Below, in pieces: positions 12,368 to 20,821 of a stretch of 64,000 bases of DNA. Positions within the stretch are counted from its first letter, which is position 1. Each line of letters opens with the position of its first letter. The notes below the pieces were generated by a model. The model did no database searches. It was not told the origin of the DNA and worked only from the letters and a program-made list of their open reading frames with translations. The translations under genes were made by a program, and so were the position numbers. Source of the DNA: Methylobacterium nodulans ORS 2060 (GTDB taxonomy: Bacteria; Pseudomonadota; Alphaproteobacteria; Rhizobiales; Beijerinckiaceae); NCBI RefSeq assembly GCF_000022085.1, contig NC_011894.1, positions 1 through 64,000 on the forward strand, written 5' to 3'.

Positions 12368-12604
12368 ATGCCCATGGACGCCCGCGAGATCGAGGCGATG
12401 ATCCGGGAGGCTCTCCCGGATGCCAAGATCGAGATCCGCGACCTCGCCGGCGATGGCGACCACTACGCCGCCACCGTCCTGTCCTCGTCCTTCAAGGGCA
12501 AGTCGCGGGTGCAGCAGCACCAGATGGTCTACGGCGCATTGCAGGGTCGCATGGGGGGCGTGCTCCACGCGCTTGCGCTGACGACGGGCGTCCCCCAGGA
12601 TTAG
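12368..12604 (+). CDS. bolA: BolA-family protein
   Basis: Small BolA/IbaG-type protein (78 aa). The family partners with monothiol CGFS glutaredoxins in iron-sulfur cluster trafficking or iron sensing. It matches the family fold, with the conserved C-terminal segment KGKSRVQQHQMVYGALQGRMG. The likely partner, grxD, lies 546 bp downstream, separated by a DUF29 gene. ATG 12368 follows CGGAGATTCCTGAACC; an in-frame ATG at 12374 is the alternative start. Confidence 0.93.
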   Translation: MPMDAREIEAMIREALPDAKIEIRDLAGDGDHYAATVLSSSFKGKSRVQQHQMVYGALQGRMGGVLHALALTTGVPQD

Positions 12605-12617
12605 GCTCCGCGGAGCC
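12604..12617 (+). promoter_or_regulatory. Palindrome holding the DUF29 gene's ribosome-binding site
   Basis: Perfect 14-bp palindrome GGCTCCGCGGAGCC that starts on the last base of the bolA stop codon. Its right arm contains GGAG, the only plausible Shine-Dalgarno for the ATG at 12622. Pairing could mask the site, so translation of the DUF29 gene may depend on ribosomes finishing bolA. The sequence is seen; the control is inferred. Confidence 0.4.
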
Positions 12618-12621
12618 CGCA

Positions 12622-13137
12622 ATGGACCAGCCCCCGCTCTACGAGGAGGACATTGTGACGTGGGCCGAGCAGCAGGCATCGGCCCTGCGGAGTTTGGCCG
12701 CTCGTCCGGACTTGTCGAACGCGCTCGATTGGGACGCCGTCGCCGAGGAGATCGAGGAGGTGGGGGCGTCGCGCATTCGGGCGACTGCGAGTGCTCTCTT
12801 GCTCGTTCTGGTCCATGTCCTCAAGTACGTCTCGGCTCCGACGGCGCAGTCGACGCGGTCGTGGCGGGCGGAGGTGATCACCTTTCAGACGGCGGCCCGC
12901 GGCCTCTACACGCGTTCCACGCGCCAGCGCATCGATTGGGACGATCTGTGGCGGTCGGCGAAGCGGAATGCCGATGCGTCCCTTCACATTCACGGCGACA
13001 GCCTGATCGAGGGACTGCCGGAGCAGATGCCCTTCACGCCCGAGGAGCTGGTTGCACCGGATTTCGACATGGACGCGGCGCTGTCACGCTTAGGCCCGCT
13101 TCTCGCACCAACCGGCGGCCGACGCCGCCCGACCTAA
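12622..13137 (+). CDS. DUF29 family protein
   Basis: A 171-aa soluble protein of unknown function. The pattern [19 protein letters not shown] ... [13 protein letters not shown] ... [11 protein letters not shown] ... SRSW-like matches the DUF29 family, which is widespread in cyanobacteria and patchy in proteobacteria. It sits between bolA and grxD, a pair normally adjacent. Its codons look less GC-rich than its neighbours' (many T-ending codons such as CGT, GAT and TTG), suggesting later arrival. No catalytic motif is evident. Confidence 0.8.
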   Translation: MDQPPLYEEDIVTWAEQQASALRSLAARPDLSNALDWDAVAEEIEEVGASRIRATASALLLVLVHVLKYVSAPTAQSTRSWRAEVITFQTAARGLYTRSTRQRIDWDDLWRSAKRNADASLHIHGDSLIEGLPEQMPFTPEELVAPDFDMDAALSRLGPLLAPTGGRRRPT

Positions 13138-13150
13138 AGGGACAACCATC

Positions 13151-13489
13151 ATGACCGACATCAACACCCGCATCGAGAACGAGATCAAGTCACAGGACGT
13201 GGTCGTGTTCATGAAGGGCACGCCGCAATTCCCGATGTGCGGCTTCTCGGGTCAGGTCGCTCAGATCCTCAATTACCTCGGCGTCGACTACAAGGGCATC
13301 AACGTGCTGGAGGACATGGAGATCCGCGAGGGCATCAAGGCCTATTCGAACTGGCCGACCATTCCGCAGGTCTACGTGAAGGGCGAGTTCGTCGGCGGCT
13401 GCGACATCACCCGCGAGATGTTCCAGTCGGGCGAGCTGCAGCAGCTGCTCGCCGAGAGGGGCATCGCGGTGAAGACCGCCGCCGCCTGA
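13151..13489 (+). CDS. grxD: Monothiol glutaredoxin (Grx4/GrxD family)
   Basis: Monothiol glutaredoxin that binds a [2Fe-2S] cluster with glutathione and passes it to targets, commonly with BolA. It is 112 aa with active-site CGFS at 30-33 preceded by KGTPQFPM. The family motifs [19 protein letters not shown] are intact. ATG 13151 follows AAAGGGACAACCATC. It is the last gene of the purL-bolA-DUF29-grxD run and is followed by a strong terminator. Confidence 0.96.
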   Translation: MTDINTRIENEIKSQDVVVFMKGTPQFPMCGFSGQVAQILNYLGVDYKGINVLEDMEIREGIKAYSNWPTIPQVYVKGEFVGGCDITREMFQSGELQQLLAERGIAVKTAAA

Positions 13490-13516
13490 CCGGATTGCAT
13501 CTGCGGCATCGGGACA

Positions 13517-13538
13517 AGGGCGCGCGAGCGCCCTTTTT
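13517..13538 (+). terminator. Rho-independent terminator after grxD
   Basis: Perfect 7-bp stem AGGGCGC / GCGCCCT with tetraloop GCGA, followed at once by five T residues. It lies 28 bases after the grxD stop and is the clearest intrinsic terminator in the window. Confidence 0.85.
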
Positions 13539-13607
13539 CGTGCGCGCCGCGTGAACCCTCCCTGCGCCTCGCGTCTTGTCGGACAGGGGTGCAGCGGCGG
13601 AACTCTC

Positions 13608-14507
13608 ATGCGCGACGTGATCATCGTGGGCGGCGGGCCCGCGGGCCTGAGTGCGGCCCTGGTTCTGGCCCGGTGCCGCCGCACGGTGCTGCTCATCGAT
13701 GCCGGGCATCCGCGCAACGCCGTGACGGCGCGGATGAACGGCTATCTCGGCCATGACGGCTGCCCGCCGGGCGAGCTGCGCGCGACCGCCCGGGCGGAGC
13801 TGGCGCGCTATCCGAGTGTCGAATGCCGCGACGGCGAGGCGACGGATGCGCGCCGCGAGGAGGACGGCTTCACGGTCGTCCTGGCGGATGGCCGCACGGA
13901 ACGGGCCCGCCGCCTCATCCTCGCCACTGGACTCGCCACCGAGCTGCCGCCGGTCGAGGGCTTCGCGGAGTTCTGGGGCCATGGCGTCCACCATTGCCCC
14001 TATTGCGACGGTTACGAGAACCGGGACGCGCCCGTCGTCGTCTACGGGCGCGGCGGGAGCGGCAAGGGCCTCGCCCTCGAACTCACCAGCTGGACCCGGG
14101 ACCTCGTCCTCTGCACGGACGGTCCGGCGGAGGAGCTGTCGGCGTCCGATCGCGACCGGCTCGCGCGTCAGCGCATCCGCATCGACGAGCGGCCGGTGGC
14201 GCGCCTCGAAGGCGAGGACGGACGCCCGGTCCGCCTCCGCTTCGCGGATGGCGATGCCCTGCCCTGCCGTGCCCTGTTCTTCGCGCCCGCCGCCTGCGCC
14301 CCCTCCCCGCTCGTCGAGCGGATCGGCTGCGACCTGACGCCGAAGGGCACGGTGCCGACCCGCGACTACGAGCAGTCGAACGTGCCGGGCCTCTACGTGG
14401 CGGGGGACGCCTCGCGCCGCGTGCAGTTCGCCATCGTGGCCGCGGCCGAGGGCGCGATGGCCGCCTTCGCGATCAATACCGAGCTTCTTCAAGAGGATAC
14501 GCGCTGA
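13608..14507 (+). CDS. Thioredoxin-reductase-like FAD/NAD(P) oxidoreductase
   Basis: Two-domain flavoprotein of 299 aa resembling TrxB. The FAD-binding GGGPAG is at 8-13, a redox CPYC pair at C130/C133, an NAD(P)-binding GRGGSG near 149-154, and the C-terminal FAD motif GLYVAGDAS near 262-270. ATG 13608 is chosen because MRDVIIVGGG is the family start; the frame is open back to 13551 without similarity. It lies alone after the grxD terminator, and its electron acceptor is unknown. It may not be the main thioredoxin reductase of the cell. Confidence 0.85.
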   Translation: MRDVIIVGGGPAGLSAALVLARCRRTVLLIDAGHPRNAVTARMNGYLGHDGCPPGELRATARAELARYPSVECRDGEATDARREEDGFTVVLADGRTERARRLILATGLATELPPVEGFAEFWGHGVHHCPYCDGYENRDAPVVVYGRGGSGKGLALELTSWTRDLVLCTDGPAEELSASDRDRLARQRIRIDERPVARLEGEDGRPVRLRFADGDALPCRALFFAPAACAPSPLVERIGCDLTPKGTVPTRDYEQSNVPGLYVAGDASRRVQFAIVAAAEGAMAAFAINTELLQEDTR

Positions 14508-14520
14508 GCCCGCCGCGCTG

Positions 14521-14556
14521 GAGCCGTGGCCGTTTCGATTGAAACGGTCACGGCTC
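14521..14556 (+). terminator. Long hairpin after the flavoprotein gene
   Basis: Near-perfect 16-bp stem (GAGCCGTGGCCGTTTC pairing with GAAACGGTCACGGCTC, one G-T wobble) with loop GATT. It begins 13 bases after the stop codon. The T-rich stretch that follows (TTCAGTCTTTGATTT) is modest. Confidence 0.65.
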
Positions 14557-14707
14557 TTCAGTCTTTGATTTGTCGCGCTCCCTTGCGCCGAACCGGCATC
14601 CACGTCGGCGGGGAGCGCCCTAGGGCACCCCTCCCGACCTTCAAGAATGTCGTGAGCTGCAAAGCTTTGTTAGCCTTGATGCACACTGATTTGCACCGGG
14701 GGTGAGC

Positions 14708-14893
14708 ATGAGAGCTTTGGCAAGAGCCTGGCGGAGCCGTGCGTTCCAGGATCCCCAGGACGCGTCGCGGAACGAGGCGGCGCGTCCGGTTTCCGTGACC
14801 GCAAGGCCGATCGAGCGGGAGCAGGAGCATCGCGGGCTCACGGCGCGCGAGCTGATCCGCATGGCCCAGTCCGCACGCATCCACCGGAACTGA
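14708..14893 (+). CDS. Possible small protein (61 aa)
   Basis: Short ORF opening MRALARAWRSRAFQDPQ and ending ELIRMAQSARIHRN. A GGGG ribosome-binding run (14697-14702) sits six bases before the ATG. It is rich in Arg and Ala, charged, without signal or membrane segment. No family is recognised. The good ribosome site and helical C-terminal half favour a real gene, but the evidence is thin. Confidence 0.35.
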   Translation: MRALARAWRSRAFQDPQDASRNEAARPVSVTARPIEREQEHRGLTARELIRMAQSARIHRN

Positions 14894-15480
14894 CCGGGGG
14901 CGGCGCTCGCTGCCGCTTCCATCGATCCATGACCGTCCCGGGAACGTGACGCATCGGCACGCGATTCGGGACGGACACGAGTGACCCTGCTGCGAGACGG
15001 TTCAAGTCCGTTGCGGCAGCTTTGAGATGGCGGTCGCGCCGCGCCGTTGCGGACCGCCTTGCGCGAGAGCTCAGGCCACCTCGCAGGCGCGGCGGCAGAG
15101 ACGCGTGATCGAAGCCTGAGCCGGCCTTGCGGCACCGCAGCAGAGGCCGCCGGATGGTCGGGACAACCTCTGATTGATCGGTGCCGGTAGCTGTGTCACA
15201 GCGACAACCGGCGCGCGTTTCCTCGCGCCTTCGTGACCACTTTGTCTTGCACCGCAACGCGACCCGCACGTGCGTTGCCGCACAACGAGACTTGGAGGGC
15301 CGCCTTAGAACTTGGGAAACCGAGCGGAGCGCAGGTCCACTGACTTGCAGCGAGGCGCGAAAACTTTTGTTGCGCGGCCTCGTCAGGTGCGGAACTGTTC
15401 AGCTTGTCATCGGTTGTTGTGTATCTTGTATGCGTGTGCGTACCCCACCAGCCACGGGCCTCGCGCCCGGGGGACCATCA
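14894..15480. other. 587-bp gap without a recognised gene
   Basis: No ORF here resembles a known protein; the 70-codon frame on the minus strand (15071-15283) is Arg/Cys-rich and unconvincing. The right part (about 15364-15430) is less GC-rich, with a TTGTCA hexamer at 15404, and probably carries the promoter of the 59-aa ORF at 15481. Nothing else is evident. Confidence 0.5.
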
Positions 15481-15659
15481 TGCCCGATTTCGACGCCCGC
15501 CATCTCGACGACGCCGAGGCTCTCGCCCGCCTCGCCGAGATTCTTCATCCGACCAAGGCCCTGCGGGCCCAGGCGAAGGCCCGGGGCCGGCGCCGCGAGC
15601 GCGAAGGGCTTGTCGCTGCGGCCAAGCCCGCCGACGCCAAGTCGGACGAGGCGGCGTGA
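15481..15659 (+). CDS. Small conserved-looking protein (59 aa)
   Basis: Opens MPDFDARHLDDAEALARLAEIL and continues into a basic segment ALRAQAKARGRRREREG with an Ala/Lys-rich tail. A strong purine-rich site (GGGGGA) precedes the ATG. The acidic-then-basic helical make-up suggests a small soluble regulator or adaptor, but no family is recognised. Its stop lies three bases from the end of the convergent coiled-coil gene. Confidence 0.55.
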
Positions 15660-15662
15660 GCC

Positions 15663-16535
15663 TCACCACAGCTGCGATGTGATCAGGCCCCGGTTCGTCA
15701 CGACGACCCAGGTCTTGCCCCGGCGCTCGATCGCCTCGACGCGGCCGATGCCGGGGACGGTGTCGCCCGGCCCCACCTCGACGAGGCGCCGGTTGCGGTT
15801 CTCGATCATCGCCACGCCGTCATAGACGTCGCGCAGCGTCCAGCCGTCCACCAGGGTGGGCGCAGGCTTCGCGGCCGGCTTGTCGGGCAGGCTGCCGGTC
15901 AGCGCGGGCTCGGCCGCGGCAACCTTCGCGGCGGGCGCCGCGGGCGCAGGAGCGGCCGGGGCCGCGCTCCGCTGCCGCTCGACCTTCTCGCCGAGCGCCG
16001 TCACGCGGGCGGATTGCTCGCGGTCGAAATGGTCGAGCTTCTCGGAGAGACCGGCGAGCTTCGTCGCCGTTTCGCCGCCGACCTTGTTCAGCCGGTCGAG
16101 GCGCTCGGCGAGCTGGCCGAAGCGCGTGCCGCTCTCGGCCCGCGCCTTCTCGGCCGCATCATGCGCCTCGGCGGTGCGGTCCTTGAGGAGCTTGATGTCG
16201 GTGGCGAGGCGAGCGGACTCGGCGGCCTGCGCGTCGAGGCGCGTCGCGAGCTTCTTCCACTCGGCCTGTCCGATCGCCGGCCGCTCCGCTCGGGCACCCT
16301 TGGTGAGGAGCGCGACCGCGGCGCCGCCTCCGAAGGAGCCGAGGCAGAGGCCGCCGAGCAGCGCCGCCGCGATCGGCGGGCGCAGCTTCAGGCGGAAGGC
16401 CGGAACCTTGCGGAAGGCTTCGGCCTTCGGGAGCGCAGCCCTGGCGCTCGTCACCGCATCCTTGAGGCTCGCCTCCGCGGAGGCTGCCGACGTGCCGGGC
16501 GCCGACGCCCCGGCCTGATCCTTGCCGTCGCTCAT
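15663..16535 (-). CDS. Membrane-anchored coiled-coil protein
   Basis: 290 aa of unknown function. A cytoplasmic N-terminus is followed by one membrane segment (about 55-80, PIAAALLGGLCLGSFGGGAA). A long heptad-rich coiled coil comes next (about 90-190), then an Ala/Pro linker. The small C-terminal beta domain (VGPGDTVPGIGRVEAIERRG ... VVVTNRGLI) resembles the PilP/GspC-like fold. ATG 16535 is preferred to 16553 because GGGAAG lies just upstream of it. The layout suggests an envelope-spanning scaffold; that is inference. Confidence 0.7.
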   Translation of the reverse strand: MSDGKDQAGASAPGTSAASAEASLKDAVTSARAALPKAEAFRKVPAFRLKLRPPIAAALLGGLCLGSFGGGAAVALLTKGARAERPAIGQAEWKKLATRLDAQAAESARLATDIKLLKDRTAEAHDAAEKARAESGTRFGQLAERLDRLNKVGGETATKLAGLSEKLDHFDREQSARVTALGEKVERQRSAAPAAPAPAAPAAKVAAAEPALTGSLPDKPAAKPAPTLVDGWTLRDVYDGVAMIENRNRRLVEVGPGDTVPGIGRVEAIERRGKTWVVVTNRGLITSQLW

Positions 16536-16639
16536 GACGCAAAAGCTTCCCAACGATCCCAGGAAGCTATTGGTTAAGGATGTTTGTTTACCGAATGGTT
16601 AGCGGCCATCGGCAACGGCAGCCGTTCCGGCATGGATAC

Positions 16640-18697
16640 TTAGGCGGCGAGCAGGCCCCGCTTGCGCAGGAGAGGCTCGATGCTCGGCAGCCGGCCCCGG
16701 AAGGCCGTGTAGGCGCTCTGCGCGTCGCGCAGGTTCCCCGCCCCGTACACATAGGTCCGCAGGCGGCGCGCCGTCTCGGGGTCGAAGATGTCGCCCGCCT
16801 CCCGGAACGCGTCGAAGGCATCCGCGTCCAGCACCTCCGACCAGAGATAGGAATAGTAACCGGCAGCATAGCCCTCGCCCGTGAAGATATGGGCGAAGTG
16901 CGGCGAGCGGTGCCGCATGCTGATCTCGGCCGGCATGCCGATCCGCCGCAGGGCCTCGGCCTCGAAGGCGTTCACGTCGAGCCCCTCCTCCACGGCGCGC
17001 GAGAGATGCAGGTCGAGGTCGACAATGGCCGAGGCCGTGTATTCCACGGTGGCGAAGCCCTGGTTGAAGGTGCGGGCGGCGAGCAGCCGCTGGAGCAGCG
17101 CCTCCGGCATCGGCTCGCCCGTGCGGTAGTGGCGCGCATGCGCCCGCAACACCTCGGGCTGCTCCAGCCAGTGCTCGTAGAGCTGCGAGGGCAGCTCGAC
17201 GAAATCGCCCGCCACGGCCGTGCCGGCGAGCAGCGGATAGGTGACGTCCGACAGAAGTCCGTGCAAGGCGTGGCCGAATTCGTGGAACAGCGTGCGGGCA
17301 TCGTCGAAGGAGAGGAGCGAGGGCTCGCCCTCTCCACCCTTGGCGAAGTTCATCACGTTGACGATGATCGGCGTCACCGGGCCGATGAGCCGCTCCTGCG
17401 ACCGGAAGGCGCTCATCCAGGCGCCCGAGCGCTTGCTCGGCCGCGCGAAGTAATCGCCGAGGAAGAGGCCGATCGTCGTGCCGTCGCGGTCCTTCACCGC
17501 CCAGGCGCGCACGTCCGGATGGTAGCGGGGGAAGGCCGGGAGTTCCTCGAAGCTCAAGCCGAACAGGCGCGAGGCCGTGTCGAAGCTCGCCGCGATCACG
17601 CCGTCGAGGGGCAGGTACGGCTTGATCTCGCCCTCGTCGAGGTCGTGCTCGGCCCGGCGCAGCTTCTCGGCGTAGTGACGCCAGTCCCAAGGAGCGAGGT
17701 CGAAATTCCCGCCCTCCTCCCGGACCATGGCCTGCAGCCGGTCGCGCTCGGCCGCCGCGCGCTCGCGGGCGGGCGTCCAGACCTCGCGCAGGAGCTTCAT
17801 GGCGGCCTCGGGCGTGCCCGCCATCGTGTCGGCGAGCTTGAAATCCGCGAAGGTCTCGTAGCCGAGGAGCCGCGCCCGCTCGGCCCGCAGCCGCATGGTT
17901 TCCACGATGATCGCGCGGTTGTCGGTCTCGCCCCCGTTCTCGCCCCGGCGGATCCAGGCCGTATAGGCGCGCTCGCGCAGGTCGCGCCGGGTGGAGAAGA
18001 CCAGGAAGGGCTCGATCAGGGAGCGCGCCAGGGTGATGACGTGGCCCGGCAGGCCCCGCTCGGCGGCGGCCCGCGCCGCGGCCGCGCGCAGGAAGGGGGG
18101 AAGGCCCCCGAGATCCTCCTCGGTCTCCAGCGGCAGCACGAAGCTGCTCTCGTCGGCCAGCAGGTTCTGCGAGAAACGCGTGCCGAGTTCGGCGAGCCGC
18201 GCCGTGATGGCGGCCACGCGCTCCTTCGCGGCCGGGTCGAGATCCGCGCCCGCGCGGCGGAACAGCGTGCGGTAGCGGTCGAGGACGCGGCGCTCCTCCT
18301 CCGACAGGCCCGCCTCGTCGAGCGCCTTGACCCGTGCCCACAGCGCTCCGTTGAGGAAGAGCGCGCTGCGGTGCCGGGCGAGGCGCGGCGCCATGATGCG
18401 CTCGACGGCCTGGAGCTCCGGGTTGGTGTGGCTGCCCGTGATGTTGAAGAACACGCCGCTGACGCGCTTGAGCCCCTGACCCGACCGCTCCAGCGCCGCA
18501 ACCGTGTTGGCGAAGCTCGGCGGCTCCGGGCTGTCGGCGATCGCCGCGATCTCGGCCTCGTGCTCCGCGAGCGCCGCCGTGAAGGCCGGCTCGTAATGGG
18601 CGGGTTCGATCCGCTCGAAGGGCGGCAGGCCGTGGGGCGTCGTCCAGACCGGCTCCGAGAACGGATTGCCCGGGAGAGTCGCCGTCGTGCCAGCCAT
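16640..18697 (-). CDS. dcp: M3-family metallopeptidase (dipeptidyl carboxypeptidase/oligopeptidase)
   Basis: Zinc oligopeptidase cleaving short peptides, cytosolic (no signal peptide). It is 685 aa. The zinc motif HEFGH is at 472-476, followed by the third-ligand region PSQLYEHWLEQPE. Around the motif, DFVELPSQLYEHW is closer to E. coli Dcp than to PrlC/OpdA, so dipeptidyl carboxypeptidase is favoured; oligopeptidase A is the alternative. Single gene, with the same orientation as the coiled-coil gene downstream. Confidence 0.9.
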   Translation of the reverse strand: MAGTTATLPGNPFSEPVWTTPHGLPPFERIEPAHYEPAFTAALAEHEAEIAAIADSPEPPSFANTVAALERSGQGLKRVSGVFFNITGSHTNPELQAVERIMAPRLARHRSALFLNGALWARVKALDEAGLSEEERRVLDRYRTLFRRAGADLDPAAKERVAAITARLAELGTRFSQNLLADESSFVLPLETEEDLGGLPPFLRAAAARAAAERGLPGHVITLARSLIEPFLVFSTRRDLRERAYTAWIRRGENGGETDNRAIIVETMRLRAERARLLGYETFADFKLADTMAGTPEAAMKLLREVWTPARERAAAERDRLQAMVREEGGNFDLAPWDWRHYAEKLRRAEHDLDEGEIKPYLPLDGVIAASFDTASRLFGLSFEELPAFPRYHPDVRAWAVKDRDGTTIGLFLGDYFARPSKRSGAWMSAFRSQERLIGPVTPIIVNVMNFAKGGEGEPSLLSFDDARTLFHEFGHALHGLLSDVTYPLLAGTAVAGDFVELPSQLYEHWLEQPEVLRAHARHYRTGEPMPEALLQRLLAARTFNQGFATVEYTASAIVDLDLHLSRAVEEGLDVNAFEAEALRRIGMPAEISMRHRSPHFAHIFTGEGYAAGYYSYLWSEVLDADAFDAFREAGDIFDPETARRLRTYVYGAGNLRDAQSAYTAFRGRLPSIEPLLRKRGLLAA

Positions 18698-18829
18698 GCG
18701 CGTCGATCCTGTGCCTGTGAGCCTTAAGCCCCGACGATAGAGGGCGGCGCCCGGGGTGCAAGCCGCAAGGTCGTGGAACGGTCACGGTCGCGGGCCGTTG
18801 AGAGACGCTGGACACGATCGGCGGAAGGA

Positions 18830-19576
18830 ATGCTGATTCGTCATCCTGTCCTCCTCGCCGCCCTGCTTCTGGCCCGGCCCGCGGTGGCCGAGGTGCCGCT
18901 CCCGCCGCCGCGCCCCGATCGGCCGCCGCCGGCGGCCGAGCCCGCCCCGTCTCCCCTCGAGCCCGCCCCCACGCCTGCCCCCTTGCCGCCCGAACGACCC
19001 GCCGAGCTGCCCGCCGGTCCGGTGACGCCGGTGGTGCCGGACGACACCGCCTGCCTGCGTCGGCTCGACCGCCTCGGGGTCAAGGCCGAACCCCTGCCGC
19101 CGCTCTCGGACGGGCTCTGCGGCGCGCCGAAGCCGCTCCGGGTCACCGAACTGCCGGACGGTGTCCTGGTCTCGCCCGCAGCCACCCTCACCTGCCAGGC
19201 CACCGAGGCGCTCGCCCGGTGGAGCACGGAGGTGCGTGTCCTCGCCGAGCGGGGGCTCGGCTATGCCCCCCGCTCCGTCCGCATCGCCACCTCCTACGAG
19301 TGCCGCGGCCAGAACCGCGACCCGGAGGCCAAGCTGAGCGAGCACGCCTTCGCGAACGCCGTCGACATCGTGGGCTTCACCTTCGAGGGCCGCGATCCAG
19401 TGACGATCGGGACAGAAGCGGACGGCACGCCCGAGGCGGCCTTCCAGGCGGCGGTGCAGGCGAAGGCCTGCGCCTTCTTCCGCACCGTGCTCGGGCCCGG
19501 ATCGGATGCCGCGCACGGCAACCACCTCCATCTCGACGAGCGCGAGCGCCCGGCCGGGCACCGGCTTTGCCAATGA
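18830..19576 (+). CDS. Extensin-like family protein, exported
   Basis: 248-aa exported protein. A signal peptide spans about residues 1-20 (VLLAALLLARPAVA). A Pro-rich linker (residues 23-70) precedes the extensin-like C-terminal domain, with conserved Cys pairs and the pattern SYECRGQNRDPEAKLSEHAFANAVDI ending in HGNHLHLD. The HxN/HLH-type layout resembles D-Ala-D-Ala carboxypeptidase/VanY folds, so a cell-wall role is plausible but not shown. ATG 18830 follows GGAAGGA. An L,D-transpeptidase gene comes 58 bp later. Confidence 0.82.
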   Translation: MLIRHPVLLAALLLARPAVAEVPLPPPRPDRPPPAAEPAPSPLEPAPTPAPLPPERPAELPAGPVTPVVPDDTACLRRLDRLGVKAEPLPPLSDGLCGAPKPLRVTELPDGVLVSPAATLTCQATEALARWSTEVRVLAERGLGYAPRSVRIATSYECRGQNRDPEAKLSEHAFANAVDIVGFTFEGRDPVTIGTEADGTPEAAFQAAVQAKACAFFRTVLGPGSDAAHGNHLHLDERERPAGHRLCQ

Positions 19577-19634
19577 TGTGGAACGGGAGGGCCCCTCCGC
19601 GACTTGAGGCGAGCGCGGCAACAAGGTCAAGGCG

Positions 19635-20654
19635 ATGCGACGGGCGATCTACGGAGTGGCGGCATGTCTCCTGCTGATCGGAGGCGCGGGCGCGGCCGAG
19701 ACCGCCCTCGACCGCGAGGCCGTGAATACGGCGCGGTTCGAGCCCGACCGCCAGACCAGGGAAACCGGCAAGCAGCCCGATCCGCTCCTCGTCAAGGTGC
19801 AGGTGCTCCTCGACCGGGCCCGCTTCTCCCCGGGCGTCATCGATGGCCGCTCCGGCGACAATCTCGAGGGCGCGCTCAAGGCCTTCGCTGAGGCCAGGGG
19901 CATGAAGGCGTCGGGCCGCCTCGACGGGGCGCTCTGGGACGCCCTCGCGGTGACGAGCCAGGATCCGGTGCTCGGCGACTACACCATCACCGAGAAGGAC
20001 ACGGCTGGCCCCTTCGTGAAGGAGATCCCCGCGAAGATGGAGGAGCAGGCCGATCTCAAGGCCCTGGCCTATACCGGCCCGGCCGAGATGCTGGCCGAGC
20101 GCTTCCACATGAGTCGCGCGCTGTTCGAGGCCCTGAACCCGGGCAAGGCGTTCGACAAGCCCGGGACTCTGGTCACGGTGGCGGCCGTCGCCCCGCTGGA
20201 GCTGGAGCGGCCCGCCGCCAAGAGCCTGCCCGAGGAGCCGAAAGTCCAGCGGATCGTCGTCGACAAGGAGGCCCTTCAGGTGCGGGCCTATGGGGGCGAC
20301 GGCGCGCTCCTCGCCGTCTACCCGGCCTCGATCGGCAGCGAGGAGAAACCCGCCCCGCAGGGCACCTTCAAGGTGAAGGGAATCGTCTTCGATCCGGACT
20401 ACACCTACGATCCGAAATACGGCTTCGCGGGGGTGCACGCGAAGCACAAGTTCACGATCAGGCCCGGTCCGAACAATCCGGTCGGCCTCGTCTGGATCGA
20501 CCTCTCGGCGGAATCCTACGGCATTCACGGCACGCCGGACCCGGAGAAAATCGGTAAGACGGAATCGCATGGCTGCATCCGCCTGACCAACTGGGATGCC
20601 CGCGACCTCGCCCGCCATGTCGTCAAGGGCGCGACCGTGGAGATCGGCGGTTGA
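19635..20654 (+). CDS. L,D-transpeptidase with peptidoglycan-binding domain
   Basis: Periplasmic YkuD-type enzyme that forms 3-3 peptidoglycan cross-links or attaches proteins. It is 339 aa. A signal peptide covers about 1-21, and a peptidoglycan-binding repeat about 50-97 (VKVQVLLDRARFSPGVIDG). A LysM-like stretch lies near 135-175, and the catalytic domain covers about 210-338. The catalytic signature is intact: IHGT ... ESHGCIRLTNWDA, with the nucleophilic Cys near 314. It follows the extensin-like gene in the same direction, suggesting a cell-wall unit. Confidence 0.92.
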   Translation: MRRAIYGVAACLLLIGGAGAAETALDREAVNTARFEPDRQTRETGKQPDPLLVKVQVLLDRARFSPGVIDGRSGDNLEGALKAFAEARGMKASGRLDGALWDALAVTSQDPVLGDYTITEKDTAGPFVKEIPAKMEEQADLKALAYTGPAEMLAERFHMSRALFEALNPGKAFDKPGTLVTVAAVAPLELERPAAKSLPEEPKVQRIVVDKEALQVRAYGGDGALLAVYPASIGSEEKPAPQGTFKVKGIVFDPDYTYDPKYGFAGVHAKHKFTIRPGPNNPVGLVWIDLSAESYGIHGTPDPEKIGKTESHGCIRLTNWDARDLARHVVKGATVEIGG

Positions 20655-20712
20655 CCCCAAATCCCGCAGCGATCCCCGTCCGTATCAGTTGCCACCGGCG
20701 CTGCCGACCCTG

Positions 20713-20821
20713 GCGGATGACACCGTGGCGGATTGAGCGCTCCCGCCTGCGGCAGCCCCACCGGCCCTCAATTGAAACTTAGGAGCGGGGCGGCTTCCGC
20801 ACATCTCAGTTTCTATTTAGG
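20713..20821. repeat. R3 repeat, copy lacking the R2 insert
   Basis: Left part (20713-20769, CGGATGAC ... GAGCGCTCCC ... GGCAGCC) matches 28822-28880. Right part (20781-20821) is the 41-bp unit AGGAGCGGGGCGGCTTCCGC... that also occurs at 27458, 27496 and 29000. At 28876-29002 an R2 palindromic element lies between the two parts; here the join is only about 11 bp (ATTGAAACTT). The unit's bases 37-39 supply the stop codon of the permease gene on the minus strand. Confidence 0.7.

Noticed and set aside
13608..14507. Main thioredoxin reductase TrxB
   Set aside because: The CPYC pair and size resemble TrxB, but the gene is shorter and not next to trxA; the general name is safer.
16580..18727. Plus-strand frame of 715 codons opposite the M3 peptidase
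   Set aside because: The minus-strand protein has an intact HEFGH zinc site; the plus frame is a GC shadow.
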